Source of the DNA: Trebonia kvetii
GTDB taxonomy: Bacteria; Actinomycetota; Actinomycetes; Streptosporangiales; Streptosporangiaceae
Assembly: GCF_007827045.1 (NCBI RefSeq)
Contig: NZ_RPFW01000004.1
Coordinates: 924,792 to 988,791, forward strand
Direction of reading: 5' to 3'
DNA: 64,000 nucleotides
In this document: in pieces, positions 8,277 to 16,457 of the stretch
Position numbering within the stretch: the stretch's first letter is position 1
Layout of the letters: each line of letters opens with the position of its first letter
The notes under the pieces: model-generated
Seen by the model: only the letters and a program-made list of their open reading frames with translations
Told to the model about the DNA's origin: nothing
The model's database searches: none
Translations under genes and position numbers: made by a program

Positions 8277-9490
8277 CCCCGGACAGTCCCGGGCTGATGG
8301 CGGGGGCGCCGCCGTACTCGCCGGACAGGCTCGTCACGCTGGAGAACTGGCAGGCACCGCCGTTCAACCGGTGGGCGTTCCAGCACGTCAGGGAGCTGAT
8401 TCCGACCGCCCGCATCTCCCGCGGGCACGGGCCGGCATGGGTACTGCCACGGTACGAGCGCGATCTGAGCGGCGTCGAGTTCGCCACCGAGCATTTCGGC
8501 AGGCTCACCCTCGACGAGCTGCTCGACGCGACCCACACCGACGGGTTCCTGGTCATCCACAAGGGCCGGATCGTGACCGAGCGGTATTTTAACGGGCTGC
8601 GGCCCGATGTGCCGCACCTGCTCATGTCGGTGTCCAAGTCGGTGACCGGCCTGATCGCGGGGGCGCTGGCCGGCCAGGGACTGATCGACGTCACCGCGCC
8701 CGTCGAGTCCGTCGTGCCCGAACTGGCGGGCACCGCCTTCGAAGGCGCGCTCGTGCAGCACCTGCTCGACCTGCGGGCCGGGATCGGGTTCCGTGAGGAC
8801 TACGACGATCCCGAGGGGGAACTCGCCGTCGCCGACCGGGTGTACGGATGGCGGCCAGGCGACGGCAAGCCCCGGCCCGCCGACGCGCACGAGTACTTCG
8901 CCACGCTGGCCGCCGAGGGGGCGCACGGCGCGGAGTTCCGCTACCGCTCGATCCTCATCGACGTGCTCGCCTGGGTGCTCGAGAAGGCCGCCCTGGCGCC
9001 CTTCGCCGACCTGGTCGAGCGGCTGCTGTGGCAGCCGATGGGCGCCGAGTGCGACGCGGACATCACCCTCGACGCGCACGGCAACGCCCTCGCCGACGGC
9101 GGGATCAGCGCCACCCTCACGGACGCGGGCCGGCTCGGCCTGCTCGCGCTGCGCCGGGGGCGGGCCAACGGAAACCAGGTCATCGAGGCGTACTGGTTCG
9201 ACGACACGGTACGGGGCGCGCTCGACGGGGCGGCCGCCTTCAAGGCGGGCGACGGCGGGGCCGGCCACCGGGAGGGCGCGCACTACCGCAACGGCTGGTG
9301 GGTGAGCGAGCCCGCGCTCCCGGCGTTCAGCGCCGTCGGGATCAACGGCCAGCTGGTGTTCGTGCACGGCCCGAGCGAGACCGTGGTGGTCAAGCTGTCC
9401 AGCTGGCCGACCGCGCTCAGCACCCCGCTGCGCAGGGCCACGCTCACCGCCGTGACCGCGATAACGACGGAGCTTAGCGCCCGGCGGTAA
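8273..9490 (+). CDS. Serine hydrolase (class C beta-lactamase / EstB type)
   Basis: The 405-residue protein has the penicillin-binding fold nucleophile motif SVSK in LLMSVSKSVTGLIAGALA near residue 122. A tyrosine motif YRSILIDVLAWVLE follows near residue 224, and a late glycine-rich strand lies around HYRNGWWVSEP. No signal peptide is visible, which points to a cytosolic esterase or amidase rather than a secreted lactamase. The GTG start at 8273 overlaps the stop of the YrdC gene. A 154-base piece comprising its last 41 codons and the first 31 bases after the stop is repeated directly downstream, with roughly a dozen mismatches. Confidence 0.85.
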   Translation: MTPDSPGLMAGAPPYSPDRLVTLENWQAPPFNRWAFQHVRELIPTARISRGHGPAWVLPRYERDLSGVEFATEHFGRLTLDELLDATHTDGFLVIHKGRIVTERYFNGLRPDVPHLLMSVSKSVTGLIAGALAGQGLIDVTAPVESVVPELAGTAFEGALVQHLLDLRAGIGFREDYDDPEGELAVADRVYGWRPGDGKPRPADAHEYFATLAAEGAHGAEFRYRSILIDVLAWVLEKAALAPFADLVERLLWQPMGAECDADITLDAHGNALADGGISATLTDAGRLGLLALRRGRANGNQVIEAYWFDDTVRGALDGAAAFKAGDGGAGHREGAHYRNGWWVSEPALPAFSAVGINGQLVFVHGPSETVVVKLSSWPTALSTPLRRATLTAVTAITTELSARR

Positions 9491-9685
9491 GCCGAACCCG
9501 CTGCGGATGCTCGGTGTTAACTGCCTCGGCCGGCCCGAGCGAGACCGTCGTGGTCAAGCTGTCCAGCTGGCCGACCGCGCTCAGTACCCCGCTGCGCAGG
9601 GCCACGCTCGCCGCCGTGACCGCGATAACGCGTGAGCTTGGCGGCCGGCAGTAAGCCGAACCCGTTCTGGATACTTGGTGTTAAC
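9368..9685 (+). repeat. 154-bp direct tandem duplication of the serine-hydrolase 3' end
   Basis: Bases 9368-9521 and 9532-9685 are the same length and align without gaps, with roughly a dozen mismatches. Both run from GGCCCGAGCGAGACCGT through the coding end and stop codon to GGTGTTAAC. The second copy is a relic: it still ends in a TAA at the same relative place but has no start. Both copies also carry, in reverse orientation, the GAACGGGTTCGG core of the dispersed intergenic element. Confidence 0.9.
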
Positions 9686-9733
9686 CTCCGTGCCGCGCGA
9701 ATCCGGGCGGTGACCGACCGGAGCCGGTAGCGT

Positions 9734-11119
9734 GTGCGGGTGACCTCGTGGGCTGATCACGCCATCCTGTGGCAGGTGTACCCGCTCGGCTTCACCGGCG
9801 CCGAGCGGGCGGCGCTGCCCGCACACGAGCCGGTCAGGCACCGGCTCGGGCAGCTTGCGGCATGGCTCGACTACGCGGTCGAGCTCGGCTGCAACGGGCT
9901 GCTGCTCGGGCCGGTCTTCGCCGCGGAGTCGCACGGCTATGACACCACCGACCATTTCCGCATCGACAGCAGGCTCGGTGACGAAGACGACTTCGACGCG
10001 CTGGTGACGGCCGCCGACCAGCGCGGGCTGCGGTTGATCCTTGACGGCGTGTTCAACCACGTGGGGCGCTCGTTCCCCGCGTTCCGCGCGGCACTGGCGG
10101 GCGGGCCGTCCACGCCGGCCGCCCGGTGGTTCAAGCGGACACCGGACGGATCGGACTACGCGGTGTTCGAGGGGCACGGCCATCTGGTCGAGCTCGACCA
10201 CGACGAGCCCGCGGTGCTGTCCTACGTGGTCGAGGTGATGACGCACTGGCTCGGCCGCGGCGCGGCCGGGTGGCGGCTCGACGCCGCGTACGCGGTGCCG
10301 CCCGCGTTTTGGGCCAAGGTGACCTCCGCGGTGCGCGAGACGTTTCCCGACGCGTGGTTCCTCGGCGAGATGATCCACGGGGACTACGCCGCCTACGCGA
10401 ACGAGGCCGGGCTGGACTCGATCACCCAGTACGAGGTGTGGAAGGCCGTCTGGTCCTCGCTGAACGACAGGAACCTCTACGAGCTCGACCACGCGCTCGG
10501 GCGGCACAACGCGTTCATGGACGGCGAGCTCGCGCAAACGTTCGTCGGCAACCACGACGTGACCAGGCTGGCGACGGCGCTCAGCGACGAACGGCACTTC
10601 TCGCACGCCATCGCGATCCTGCTCTGCGTCGGCGGCGTGCCGAGCGTCTACTACGGCGACGAACAGGGCTTCCGCGGCCTGAAGGAGGAGCGGGAGGGCG
10701 GCGACGACGCGATCAGGCCCGCGTTCCCCGCCTCGCCGTCGCAACTGCTGCCCGACGGCTGGCGCCACTACCGGCTGCATCAGCGGCTGATCGGCTTCCG
10801 CCGCCGTCACCCGTGGCTGGTCCGCGCCCGCACCACCCCGGAGCAGCTGCAGGCGTCGGCGATGGCGCTGCGGATCCGCGGCGAGAGGCCGGGAGAGCAG
10901 GTGCTGCTGCTGCTCAACGTGGGCGACGAACCGCACCGGTTCGACGTGGACGCCGGCGGCCTCTCGGTCGCCGAGGCGGCGGAAACGGCCGCCGCCGGCG
11001 CCGACCCGCTGCTCGTCGCGGCGCACAGCTGGACGATCCTGGCGTTATCGCGGCTGCGCCCGCCCCCGCCGCGCCCGCGGCGGGCTAGGCCGGTGCCGCG
11101 CCCGCGGGGCGCTAGGTAG
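9734..11119 (+). CDS. Alpha-amylase family glycoside hydrolase (GH13)
   Basis: The 461-residue enzyme carries all four conserved GH13 regions. Region I is LILDGVFNHVG near residue 97. Region II is GWRLDAAYAV near residue 178, with the nucleophile Asp. Region III is WFLGEMIHG near residue 212, with the acid Glu. Region IV is FVGNHDVTRL near residue 275, with the transition-state Asp. There is no signal peptide, so it probably acts on cytoplasmic alpha-glucans, trehalose-related sugars or oligosaccharides. It is shorter than secreted amylases and ends with a small beta-sandwich (QVLLLLNVGDEPHRFDV). GTG at 9734 is used because upstream is the relic duplication. The last 30 residues are Pro/Arg-rich (RPPPPRPRRARPVPRP) and are encoded partly by the tandem repeat that follows, so the C-terminus may have been lengthened by repeat growth. 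Confidence 0.85.
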   Translation: MRVTSWADHAILWQVYPLGFTGAERAALPAHEPVRHRLGQLAAWLDYAVELGCNGLLLGPVFAAESHGYDTTDHFRIDSRLGDEDDFDALVTAADQRGLRLILDGVFNHVGRSFPAFRAALAGGPSTPAARWFKRTPDGSDYAVFEGHGHLVELDHDEPAVLSYVVEVMTHWLGRGAAGWRLDAAYAVPPAFWAKVTSAVRETFPDAWFLGEMIHGDYAAYANEAGLDSITQYEVWKAVWSSLNDRNLYELDHALGRHNAFMDGELAQTFVGNHDVTRLATALSDERHFSHAIAILLCVGGVPSVYYGDEQGFRGLKEEREGGDDAIRPAFPASPSQLLPDGWRHYRLHQRLIGFRRRHPWLVRARTTPEQLQASAMALRIRGERPGEQVLLLLNVGDEPHRFDVDAGGLSVAEAAETAAAGADPLLVAAHSWTILALSRLRPPPPRPRRARPVPRPRGAR

Positions 11120-11201
11120 GCCCCGCGCCCGCAGGAGCGCTAGGTAGGCCCCGCGCCCGCAGGGGCGCGAAGTAGGCCCCGCGCCCGCAGGGCGCTAAGT
11201 A
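11088..11201. repeat. Tandem 28-bp hairpin repeats between convergent genes
   Basis: Units start at 11088 (31 bases, variant), 11119 (28), 11147 (28) and 11175 (27), with the consensus GGCCCCGCGCCCGCAGG-GCGC-TA-GTA. Each unit can fold into a GC hairpin such as GCGCCC-GCA-GGGCGC. They straddle the ends of the amylase gene (stop 11119) and the convergent response regulator (stop at 11195-11197). Most units carry a CTA, i.e. a minus-strand TAG. The array could work as a bidirectional terminator. Confidence 0.85.
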
Positions 11202-11893
11202 GGCAGGGCGTAGCCGTGGCTGTAGGCGTAGCGGATCGCCTGGGCGCGGTCGCGTGAGCCGGTCTTGGCGAAGATCCGGTTCACGTGGGTCTTCACCGTC
11301 GCCTCGCTGACGAACAGGGTCCTGGCGATCTCCCTGTTGGACTGGCCCTCCGCGATCAGCCGCAGCACGTCCGCCTCGCGCGGCGTCAGCTCGCCGGAAT
11401 CCGCTCCGGCGTCGGCCGAGGCGGCCGCGGCGGCCGGGACCGCCTCAGGCGCGCGCACCGCGGCGTCAAGCAAGCGCCGCTGGACGGCGGGGTCGAGGAC
11501 CGCCTGCCCGGCGGCGGCGGCCTGAACGGCGCGGCCGATCTCGGCCCGTGTCGCGTCCTTGGTGAGGTAGCCGAGCGCGCCGGCCCGCAAGGCGCCGATG
11601 ATCGACACGTCGTCGGCGTAGGTGGTGAGCACCACCACCTTGGTTTCCGGGTGCTCCGCGGTGATCCGCGTCGTGGCGGCCACTCCGTCGCAGCGCGGCA
11701 TGTTCAGGTCCATGAGCACGACCTGCGGCCTGGTCGCGGCCACCAGTTCGACGGCCTCCTCGCCGTCCGCCGCCTGACCCGCGACGGTGATGCCGGGCAG
11801 CGTGCCGAGCAGCAGCACCAGGCCCTCGCGGACAGCCGACTGATCGTCCGCCACCACGACGGTGACGGCTGGCTCGCCGCTGGTGTCAGGCAT
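11195..11893 (-). CDS. NarL/FixJ-type response regulator
   Basis: The 232-residue protein has a receiver domain at residues 10-125 with the acidic pocket VVVADDQ, the phospho-acceptor Asp in VVLMDLNMPRCDG and the Lys in GYLTKDATRAE. A LuxR-type helix-turn-helix occupies residues 168-228 (LTPREADVLRLIAEGQ, then SNREIARTLFVSEATVKTHV). An Ala-rich linker of about 30 residues separates them. It lies 90 bases downstream of its cognate histidine kinase on the same strand. Its stop codon falls inside a 28-bp hairpin repeat array. Confidence 0.93.
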   Translation of the reverse strand: MPDTSGEPAVTVVVADDQSAVREGLVLLLGTLPGITVAGQAADGEEAVELVAATRPQVVLMDLNMPRCDGVAATTRITAEHPETKVVVLTTYADDVSIIGALRAGALGYLTKDATRAEIGRAVQAAAAGQAVLDPAVQRRLLDAAVRAPEAVPAAAAASADAGADSGELTPREADVLRLIAEGQSNREIARTLFVSEATVKTHVNRIFAKTGSRDRAQAIRYAYSHGYALPT

Positions 11894-11983
11894 GCCTCCA
11901 TTGTGCCGTGCCCGCGGGCGGCCTCAGGCCGTTAACGGCGGGCGGCGCCGGGCCATCGCCGGGCTGCTGACGTGCCGTGGCCG

Positions 11984-13240
11984 TCAGGCCAGCAGCGTGA
12001 GCAGCACCCGCCACTGGCCGTCGCCGGGTTCCGCGGCCAGCGTGCCGCCCGCGAGGGCGGCCCGTTCCCGCAGCCCGGTCAGCCCGTAGCCGGACCCGGC
12101 CGTGGCCAGCGGCCCCGCCGCGACCGCTTCCGGCAGCGGGTTGCTGACCTGGAGCGTGACGGCGTCCGCCGCGTAGTCGAGTGCCACCCGCACCGGCTGC
12201 CCAGGCGCGTGCTTGCGCGCGTTGGTGAGCGCTTCCTGCGCCGTGCGGTAGGCGGTCAGCGCGCCGTCCGCGCCGAGCGGCCGCGGTGTCCCCGTCACGG
12301 TGAACTCGACGCAGGCGTCGCCCGCCGCGCCGTGCTCCTCGGCCAGCGTGCGCAGCCGCACGACGAGCCGCCCGGCGGTCGCCGCCCCGCGATCGCCTGC
12401 GGTTTCCGCGTCCGCGTTTTCCATGTCACCGCGCAACGCGAGGATGGCACGGCGGGCCTCGGCCATGCCTTCCCTGGTGAGCGCACCTGCCCGCTCGACG
12501 CACTCGATCGCCTTGGCCAGCTCGGGACTGTCCGGCAGCGCGTCGAGCAGGCCGCTCGCCGCTTGCAGGTTCACCGAGACCGCCGCGAGCGAGTGCGCGA
12601 GCACGTCGTGGATCTCGCGGGCGATCCGCGCCCGCTCACCGAGCGCCGCCGCCTGCGTCTCCGCCGCGTGCGCACGGCGGGCCTGCTCCAGTGCCTGCTC
12701 GGCCTCGATGGCGCGCAGCACGTAGGCGCGCCTGGTCAGCCCGAAGGCCCACAGGCCGACGATGCCCACGCCCCAGCCGACGATGGCCTGCAGGGGCGCG
12801 CCGCTTATCAGCGCCCCGATCAGGAACGCCGCCACCGTCTCCGCCACGATCGCGAGCGACAGTTCGGTGGACAGTCGTGCACCGGCGGACACCGCCACCG
12901 CGAGGCTGACCGCGACCGCCGTGCTGAGTGAGGACAGCCCGGCGAGCACGCCGCCCGCCGCCCCCATGACGATAAGCGCCGTGAGCCACAGCCGCGGCCT
13001 GCCCTCGGCCAGCTGCCAGGTCGCCCAGGCCACGGCAGAGATCGCCAGGGTCACCGCGATCGCGATGCCCTGCGGCCCGGTGCCGAAGTTGGGCGTGAAC
13101 AGCGGAACGGTGACGACCACCATCACGATCACGCACAGCCGCGTGACCTGGACCGCTGGCGGGATCTTCACCTCGCTGACCAGCGGCCCGCCCCGGAGTT
13201 CCGGAACGAGCAGGCGTCGCGTGAAGGAGGCAAGGACCAC
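11984..13240 (-). CDS. Two-component sensor histidine kinase (HisKA_3 family)
   Basis: The N-terminal half has about six hydrophobic segments (LCVIVMVVVTVPLF and onwards) and no large extracellular loop, so it probably senses membrane or intramembrane signals. The dimerisation/phosphorylation box reads RARIAREIHDVLAHSLAAVS, with the phospho-accepting His after the Glu-Ile. The ATPase domain ends with the G-box GYGLTGLRERAALAGG. The start is uncertain. GTG at 13240 is used, with AGGAG close upstream; a GTG-AAG about 60 bases inside is an alternative. The frame stays open further upstream but would run into the divergent gene. It is paired with the downstream response regulator. Confidence 0.88.
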   Translation of the reverse strand: MVLASFTRRLLVPELRGGPLVSEVKIPPAVQVTRLCVIVMVVVTVPLFTPNFGTGPQGIAIAVTLAISAVAWATWQLAEGRPRLWLTALIVMGAAGGVLAGLSSLSTAVAVSLAVAVSAGARLSTELSLAIVAETVAAFLIGALISGAPLQAIVGWGVGIVGLWAFGLTRRAYVLRAIEAEQALEQARRAHAAETQAAALGERARIAREIHDVLAHSLAAVSVNLQAASGLLDALPDSPELAKAIECVERAGALTREGMAEARRAILALRGDMENADAETAGDRGAATAGRLVVRLRTLAEEHGAAGDACVEFTVTGTPRPLGADGALTAYRTAQEALTNARKHAPGQPVRVALDYAADAVTLQVSNPLPEAVAAGPLATAGSGYGLTGLRERAALAGGTLAAEPGDGQWRVLLTLLA

Positions 13241-13285
13241 GACTCCTAACGTATCCGGATGCCGGCCGGGCCGGGCGCGACGACC

Positions 13286-13330
13286 GGGTTGATTCCGGGT
13301 GGAGAACGCCTCTCCACCCGGCGTCAACCC
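13286..13330. promoter_or_regulatory. 45-bp dyad in the divergent promoter region, candidate response-regulator site
   Basis: GGGTTGA (13286-13292) and CCGGGTGGAGA (13295-13305) are mirrored by TCTCCACCCGG (13311-13321) and TCAACCC (13324-13330). The five-base centre is ACGCC, and there is one 2x2 mismatch. The dyad sits between the histidine-kinase start (13240) and the divergent membrane-protein start (13454). Confidence 0.55.
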
Positions 13331-13410
13331 CCGCCCCGCCGCCGCTTCAACCCGGTATCGAACCGTCGGCCGACGCGGTGGATGGGGCCGGCTCCGTAGC
13401 GTCATCGGTG

Positions 13411-13430
13411 TGCGGAGCAACCGCTCCGCA
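13411..13430 (+). promoter_or_regulatory. Leader hairpin upstream of the 13454 gene
   Basis: TGCGGAGC and GCTCCGCA pair across an AACC loop, ending 23 bases before the GTG start. The ribosome binding site GAGAGGAAA follows the hairpin. It may stabilise the leader or act as a second binding site. Confidence 0.4.
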
Positions 13431-13453
13431 GTGAATCCGAGAGAGGAAATCCC

Positions 13454-13993
13454 GTGGACGCCAGCGTGCTGATCCCCAACCTCGTCATCCTCGTCACGGT
13501 GCTGGCGTCGGACTACGGACAGCGCTTCGTGACCCCGCTCCGGCTGATCCGTCCGTTCATCGCGGCGGCCGTCATCATCCCGTTCTTCTTCAAGGGCGTG
13601 CAGACCTCGGGCGACGGCCTGCTGATCGAGGTCGCGGGCATCGCGGCAGGCGTCGCACTTGGCGTGCTCGCCGCCTCGGTGATGCGCGTCTTCGCCGACC
13701 CCGCCACCGGCCGTGTCGTCTCCATCGGCGGCAAGGCCTACGCACTGTTCTGGATGGTGGTCGTCGCCGCCAGGCTGTACTTCACCTACGGTGCCAACCA
13801 CGTGTTCACCAGGCCGCTTGGCGAGTGGATGGCGGCAAGCCACATCACGGTCAACGGCCTGACCGCCGCCCTGATCTTCTTCTCGGTGGCCATGCTGCTC
13901 GGCAGGACCGGCGCCCTTGCGGCCCGTGCCCGCCAGGCGAGCGCCAGGCGGACGGCGCAGCCCGCCGCCCCGCTGTCGGCCCCTGTTCGCTAA
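13454..13993 (+). CDS. Integral membrane protein, probable target of the adjacent two-component system
   Basis: The 179-residue protein has about five hydrophobic segments: near residues 5-20, 33-50, 58-78, 95-112 and 133-150. A basic C-terminal tail follows (ARARQASARRTAQ). The overall pattern resembles DUF1453-type membrane proteins, but I am not sure of this. GTG at 13454 has the good ribosome binding site GAGAGGAAA. The gene is divergent from the histidine kinase across a 45-bp dyad and is followed by a strong terminator. The regulatory link is inferred from position only. Confidence 0.7.
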   Translation: MDASVLIPNLVILVTVLASDYGQRFVTPLRLIRPFIAAAVIIPFFFKGVQTSGDGLLIEVAGIAAGVALGVLAASVMRVFADPATGRVVSIGGKAYALFWMVVVAARLYFTYGANHVFTRPLGEWMAASHITVNGLTAALIFFSVAMLLGRTGALAARARQASARRTAQPAAPLSAPVR

Positions 13994-14007
13994 CGGAACC
14001 AGCTGAA

Positions 14008-14047
14008 CGAGAGCCCGCCGCCCGTGATCACAGGCGGCGGGCTCTCG
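14008..14047. terminator. Bidirectional intrinsic terminator-like hairpin
   Basis: CGAGAGCCCGCCGCC (14008-14022) and GGCGGCGGGCTCTCG (14033-14047) form a perfect 15-bp stem with a 10-base loop. It lies between convergent genes ending at 13993 and 14067 and is followed by a short CGTCGTTTCCC tract. Confidence 0.85.
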
Positions 14048-14066
14048 TCGTTTCCCGGTCGAGCCG

Positions 14067-14780
14067 TTAGTCCCAGCAGAGGCAGAACGGCTTGCCAGCC
14101 GGGTCGGCGTAGACCCGCCAGTTCACGCCGCTGGCCGCCAGCGAGGTGGCGCCGAGCCGCAGCACCGCCGCCTCCGCCGCGTCGACGTCGTCGACGGTGA
14201 CGTCGAGATGGAACTGCTGCGGATAGGCGGGGTCGGGCCACCGCGGCGCGTGATACTCGGCGATCTGCTGGAACATCACCGGGTGCGCACCGTCCTCGCC
14301 GATCATCGCCACGCCCTCGCCCTCGTACGTGACGGGCTTGCCGAGGAGTTCCGCGTAGAACGCGCTCAGCTGCCCGGAGTCCGGGCAGTCGAGCATCACG
14401 CCCATGAGCGTGGTCTCCTGCTTCGCGGGGAACAGGCACAGGTCGAACGGGTGCCCCGCCGGGTCGGCGAGCGTGTACCAGTTGTCGTTCTTGCGCAGCA
14501 GCTCCGCGCCGAGCTCGGCCGCCCGCGCCGCGCCGGCGTCGAGGTCGGGCACCCGCAGGTCGAGGTGCGCCTGCTGCGGATAGGCGGGGTCGGGCCACCG
14601 CGGCGGCACATGATCGGGGCTGAGCTGGGCGGCGATGCGCCACCCGTCCCCGGTCTGCACCGTGATCCATTCGTCGTCTTCGGTGTCCTGCATGGTCCAC
14701 CCGCCGAGGTCGGCGTAAAAGGCGGCGAGCCGCCTGGCGTCGGGTGCGTCGAGGGCCACCGCGCGCAACGTGCCAATCAT
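14067..14780 (-). CDS. Two-domain VOC-family protein
   Basis: The 237-residue protein is an internal duplication of one VOC module. Residues 1-115 (MIGTLRAVALDAPDARRLAA, then WPDPAYPQQAHLDLRVPDLD) and 120-237 (TTLMGVMLDCPDSGQLSAFY, then WPDPAYPQQFHLDVTVDDVD) repeat the same core, each ending in ADPAGxPFxLC. The family binds metals or small hydrophobic ligands; the substrate is unknown. The start has GGAGGGAG nine to ten bases upstream. It is isolated by a strong terminator at its 3' end. Confidence 0.88.
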   Translation of the reverse strand: MIGTLRAVALDAPDARRLAAFYADLGGWTMQDTEDDEWITVQTGDGWRIAAQLSPDHVPPRWPDPAYPQQAHLDLRVPDLDAGAARAAELGAELLRKNDNWYTLADPAGHPFDLCLFPAKQETTLMGVMLDCPDSGQLSAFYAELLGKPVTYEGEGVAMIGEDGAHPVMFQQIAEYHAPRWPDPAYPQQFHLDVTVDDVDAAEAAVLRLGATSLAASGVNWRVYADPAGKPFCLCWD

Positions 14781-14831
14781 CGGACACTCCCTCCTGACTC
14801 ACCGCCCATCATGCCAGGAGCGGGCCCGGCG

Positions 14832-15296
14832 TTAGTCGTGGCCCAGACGGCGCAGCGTCTCCGCGACGTGCTCGTCGCTGCCGTCGCCCGAGCCGCCGGA
14901 GCCGGCGGAGACCGAATGGGCGTAGTCGGAGTCCATGTACTCGCGCAGGAACTTCACCGTGTCGCCCGCGACCTCGATGATGAACACGTACTGGTTCTCG
15001 TAGTGGTTCCCGTTGCGCAGCGTGCCGCGTGCCGTGGTCTCCACCGCCACCCGGTCGCCCTCGGAGATCATCGACCGGATCTCGACCTTCGGGTCGCCGG
15101 GCTCGAACAGCCCCTCCCTGATCGGCTGCAGGAAGTCATCGATGATCGCCTTGCGGCCCTGCTGCCGCGGCAGCCCGCGCGCAACGTCGTTGACCATCCA
15201 CACGGAGTCGTCGGTGAAGAACTCGCCGACCCTCGCGAAGTCCCCGGTGCCGAGCGTGTCGAAGAACCGCCGCACCACATCCTTGGCATCGGACAT
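14832..15296 (-). CDS. NTF2-like / limonene-epoxide-hydrolase-like protein
   Basis: The 154-residue protein opens MSDAKDVVRRFFDTLGTGDF and contains the alpha/beta cone features DDSVWMVNDVARGLPRQQG, GDRVAVETTARG and NQYVFIIEVAGDTVKFLRE. This is typical of SnoaL/LEH-like proteins. The C-terminal 25 residues are Gly/Ser-rich. The ATG has AGGAGG nicely spaced upstream and lies 26 bases downstream of the cyclase-family gene, so the two form an operon. Members are epoxide hydrolases, ketosteroid-isomerase-like enzymes or accessory proteins; which one cannot be decided. Confidence 0.8.
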   Translation of the reverse strand: MSDAKDVVRRFFDTLGTGDFARVGEFFTDDSVWMVNDVARGLPRQQGRKAIIDDFLQPIREGLFEPGDPKVEIRSMISEGDRVAVETTARGTLRNGNHYENQYVFIIEVAGDTVKFLREYMDSDYAHSVSAGSGGSGDGSDEHVAETLRRLGHD

Positions 15297-15322
15297 CCTG
15301 ACCTCCTGCGAAACGAGCTTGA

Positions 15323-16291
15323 CTACAAGATCGCGACGGCGTTGGCTGGCGAGCCGATCGCCCCCGTCACGTTGAGCGGCACGGACACGAACAGGAACTC
15401 GTGACGACCCGCCGCGGCGCACGCGGCGGCCAGCGGACCGAACGAGAACAGCTCGCCGATCGCCATCCCGAGGCACGGGATGAGCCGCTCGTGCAGGAAC
15501 CCGTCGGCCGGGTCGCCCGGCACCACCTCGACGGCCGGGTTGTCGCAGGCCACCGCCGCGATCCCGGAGTCCCACAGGTAGCGCGCCATCTCCTCGCTGC
15601 CCGTGAGCCCCGCCGCCGCGTACCCCCTGAACGACTGCATGCCCTCCGACAGCGCCGACCGCCCGGCCGCGTCCAGGGTCAGGTACTTGTCCGTCCAGCC
15701 GGTCCGCACGCACAGGATGTCGCCGGGTCGCGGCGTCACCCCGGCCCTGTCGAGCGCGGCGACCAGGTCGGCAGGCCGGAACGCCACCTGGGTGAACGGG
15801 TCGTAGGACTCGCCCTGCGTCTCGGCCATGAGCGACACGAGGTCCACGAGCACGCCGCGCCCGATGATGCCGCGCTGCGCCCAGTGGTGGATGCCGAGCG
15901 GCTCGAGGTCGTCGGCCGGCTGCCCGCGCCATCCGCCGTACCAGCCGTCGGCCCCCGACCCGATGTGCCGCAGCCCGTCCCATTGCGACGAGCACTGCAG
16001 GTAGAAGCCGTCTACGTAGTCGTCCCAGGCGGCGGGACCCATCGGCTCGAAGCCGTGCCTGAACGACTTGCGGCCGAAGAACGGCGGATCGGGCAGCCCG
16101 AGCGGCAGCGACACCCCGATCCGCTCGCCGGTCCGCACGCAGCCGGCCGCCGCCGCGACCACCGCGCCGCTCAGCCGGTTCAGCGTGCCGAGGTTGTCGC
16201 CGCGGCCCCAGACGTCCCACGCGTGGCGCAGCCCGTTGCCGGGCAGGCGGGGGAGCGAGTCGTAGGACGGGATGACGTCGTCGTCGGTCAC
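15323..16291 (-). CDS. Cyclase-family protein (kynurenine formamidase-like metal hydrolase)
   Basis: The protein of 322 residues has the metal-binding pattern of the family: QCSSQWDGLRHIGSG near residue 108, HHWAQRGIIGRGVLVDLV near residue 142, and GDILCVRTGWTDKYL further on. It ends with HEFLFVSVPLNVTGAIGSPA, the family C-terminus. Such enzymes hydrolyse amide or cyclic ester bonds with a Zn or Mn centre. The GTG start at 16291 (VTDDDVIPSYDSLPRLPGNG) is chosen because upstream codons contain no family sequence. It is co-directional with the NTF2-like gene, which could act on the same small molecule. A decayed relative of this family lies at 35105-35541. Confidence 0.85.
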   Translation of the reverse strand: MTDDDVIPSYDSLPRLPGNGLRHAWDVWGRGDNLGTLNRLSGAVVAAAAGCVRTGERIGVSLPLGLPDPPFFGRKSFRHGFEPMGPAAWDDYVDGFYLQCSSQWDGLRHIGSGADGWYGGWRGQPADDLEPLGIHHWAQRGIIGRGVLVDLVSLMAETQGESYDPFTQVAFRPADLVAALDRAGVTPRPGDILCVRTGWTDKYLTLDAAGRSALSEGMQSFRGYAAAGLTGSEEMARYLWDSGIAAVACDNPAVEVVPGDPADGFLHERLIPCLGMAIGELFSFGPLAAACAAAGRHEFLFVSVPLNVTGAIGSPANAVAIL

Positions 16292-16363
16292 ACTCGCAGC
16301 GTTACAGCACGGCCCGCCGCCGGCAATGGGTCCGCGTGACTGAACTGCTAGCGCCGCAGTGGT

Positions 16364-16430
16364 GCCAGGACATAAGAAGATCATCCCGAACGGGTTCGCG
16401 CTTCCCCCGTCCCCGCCGCCATCTCCTCCC
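16364..16430 (+). repeat. Dispersed intergenic element, copy B
   Basis: The copy reads ATCATCCCGAACGGGTTCGC and then GCTTCCCCCGTCCCCGCCGC followed by a CTCCTCC tail. It aligns over about 60 bases with copy D at 53155, especially the part from GAACGG to CTCCTCC. It lies between the cyclase gene's start and a DUF3291 relic. Confidence 0.6.
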
Positions 16431-16457
16431 CGCCCGGCGCAAGCGCACAGGGCGGTC

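Noticed and set aside
7943..9367. A 474-residue frame on the minus strand
   Set aside because: It runs across two well-supported plus-strand genes (YrdC-like and serine hydrolase) and has no domain.
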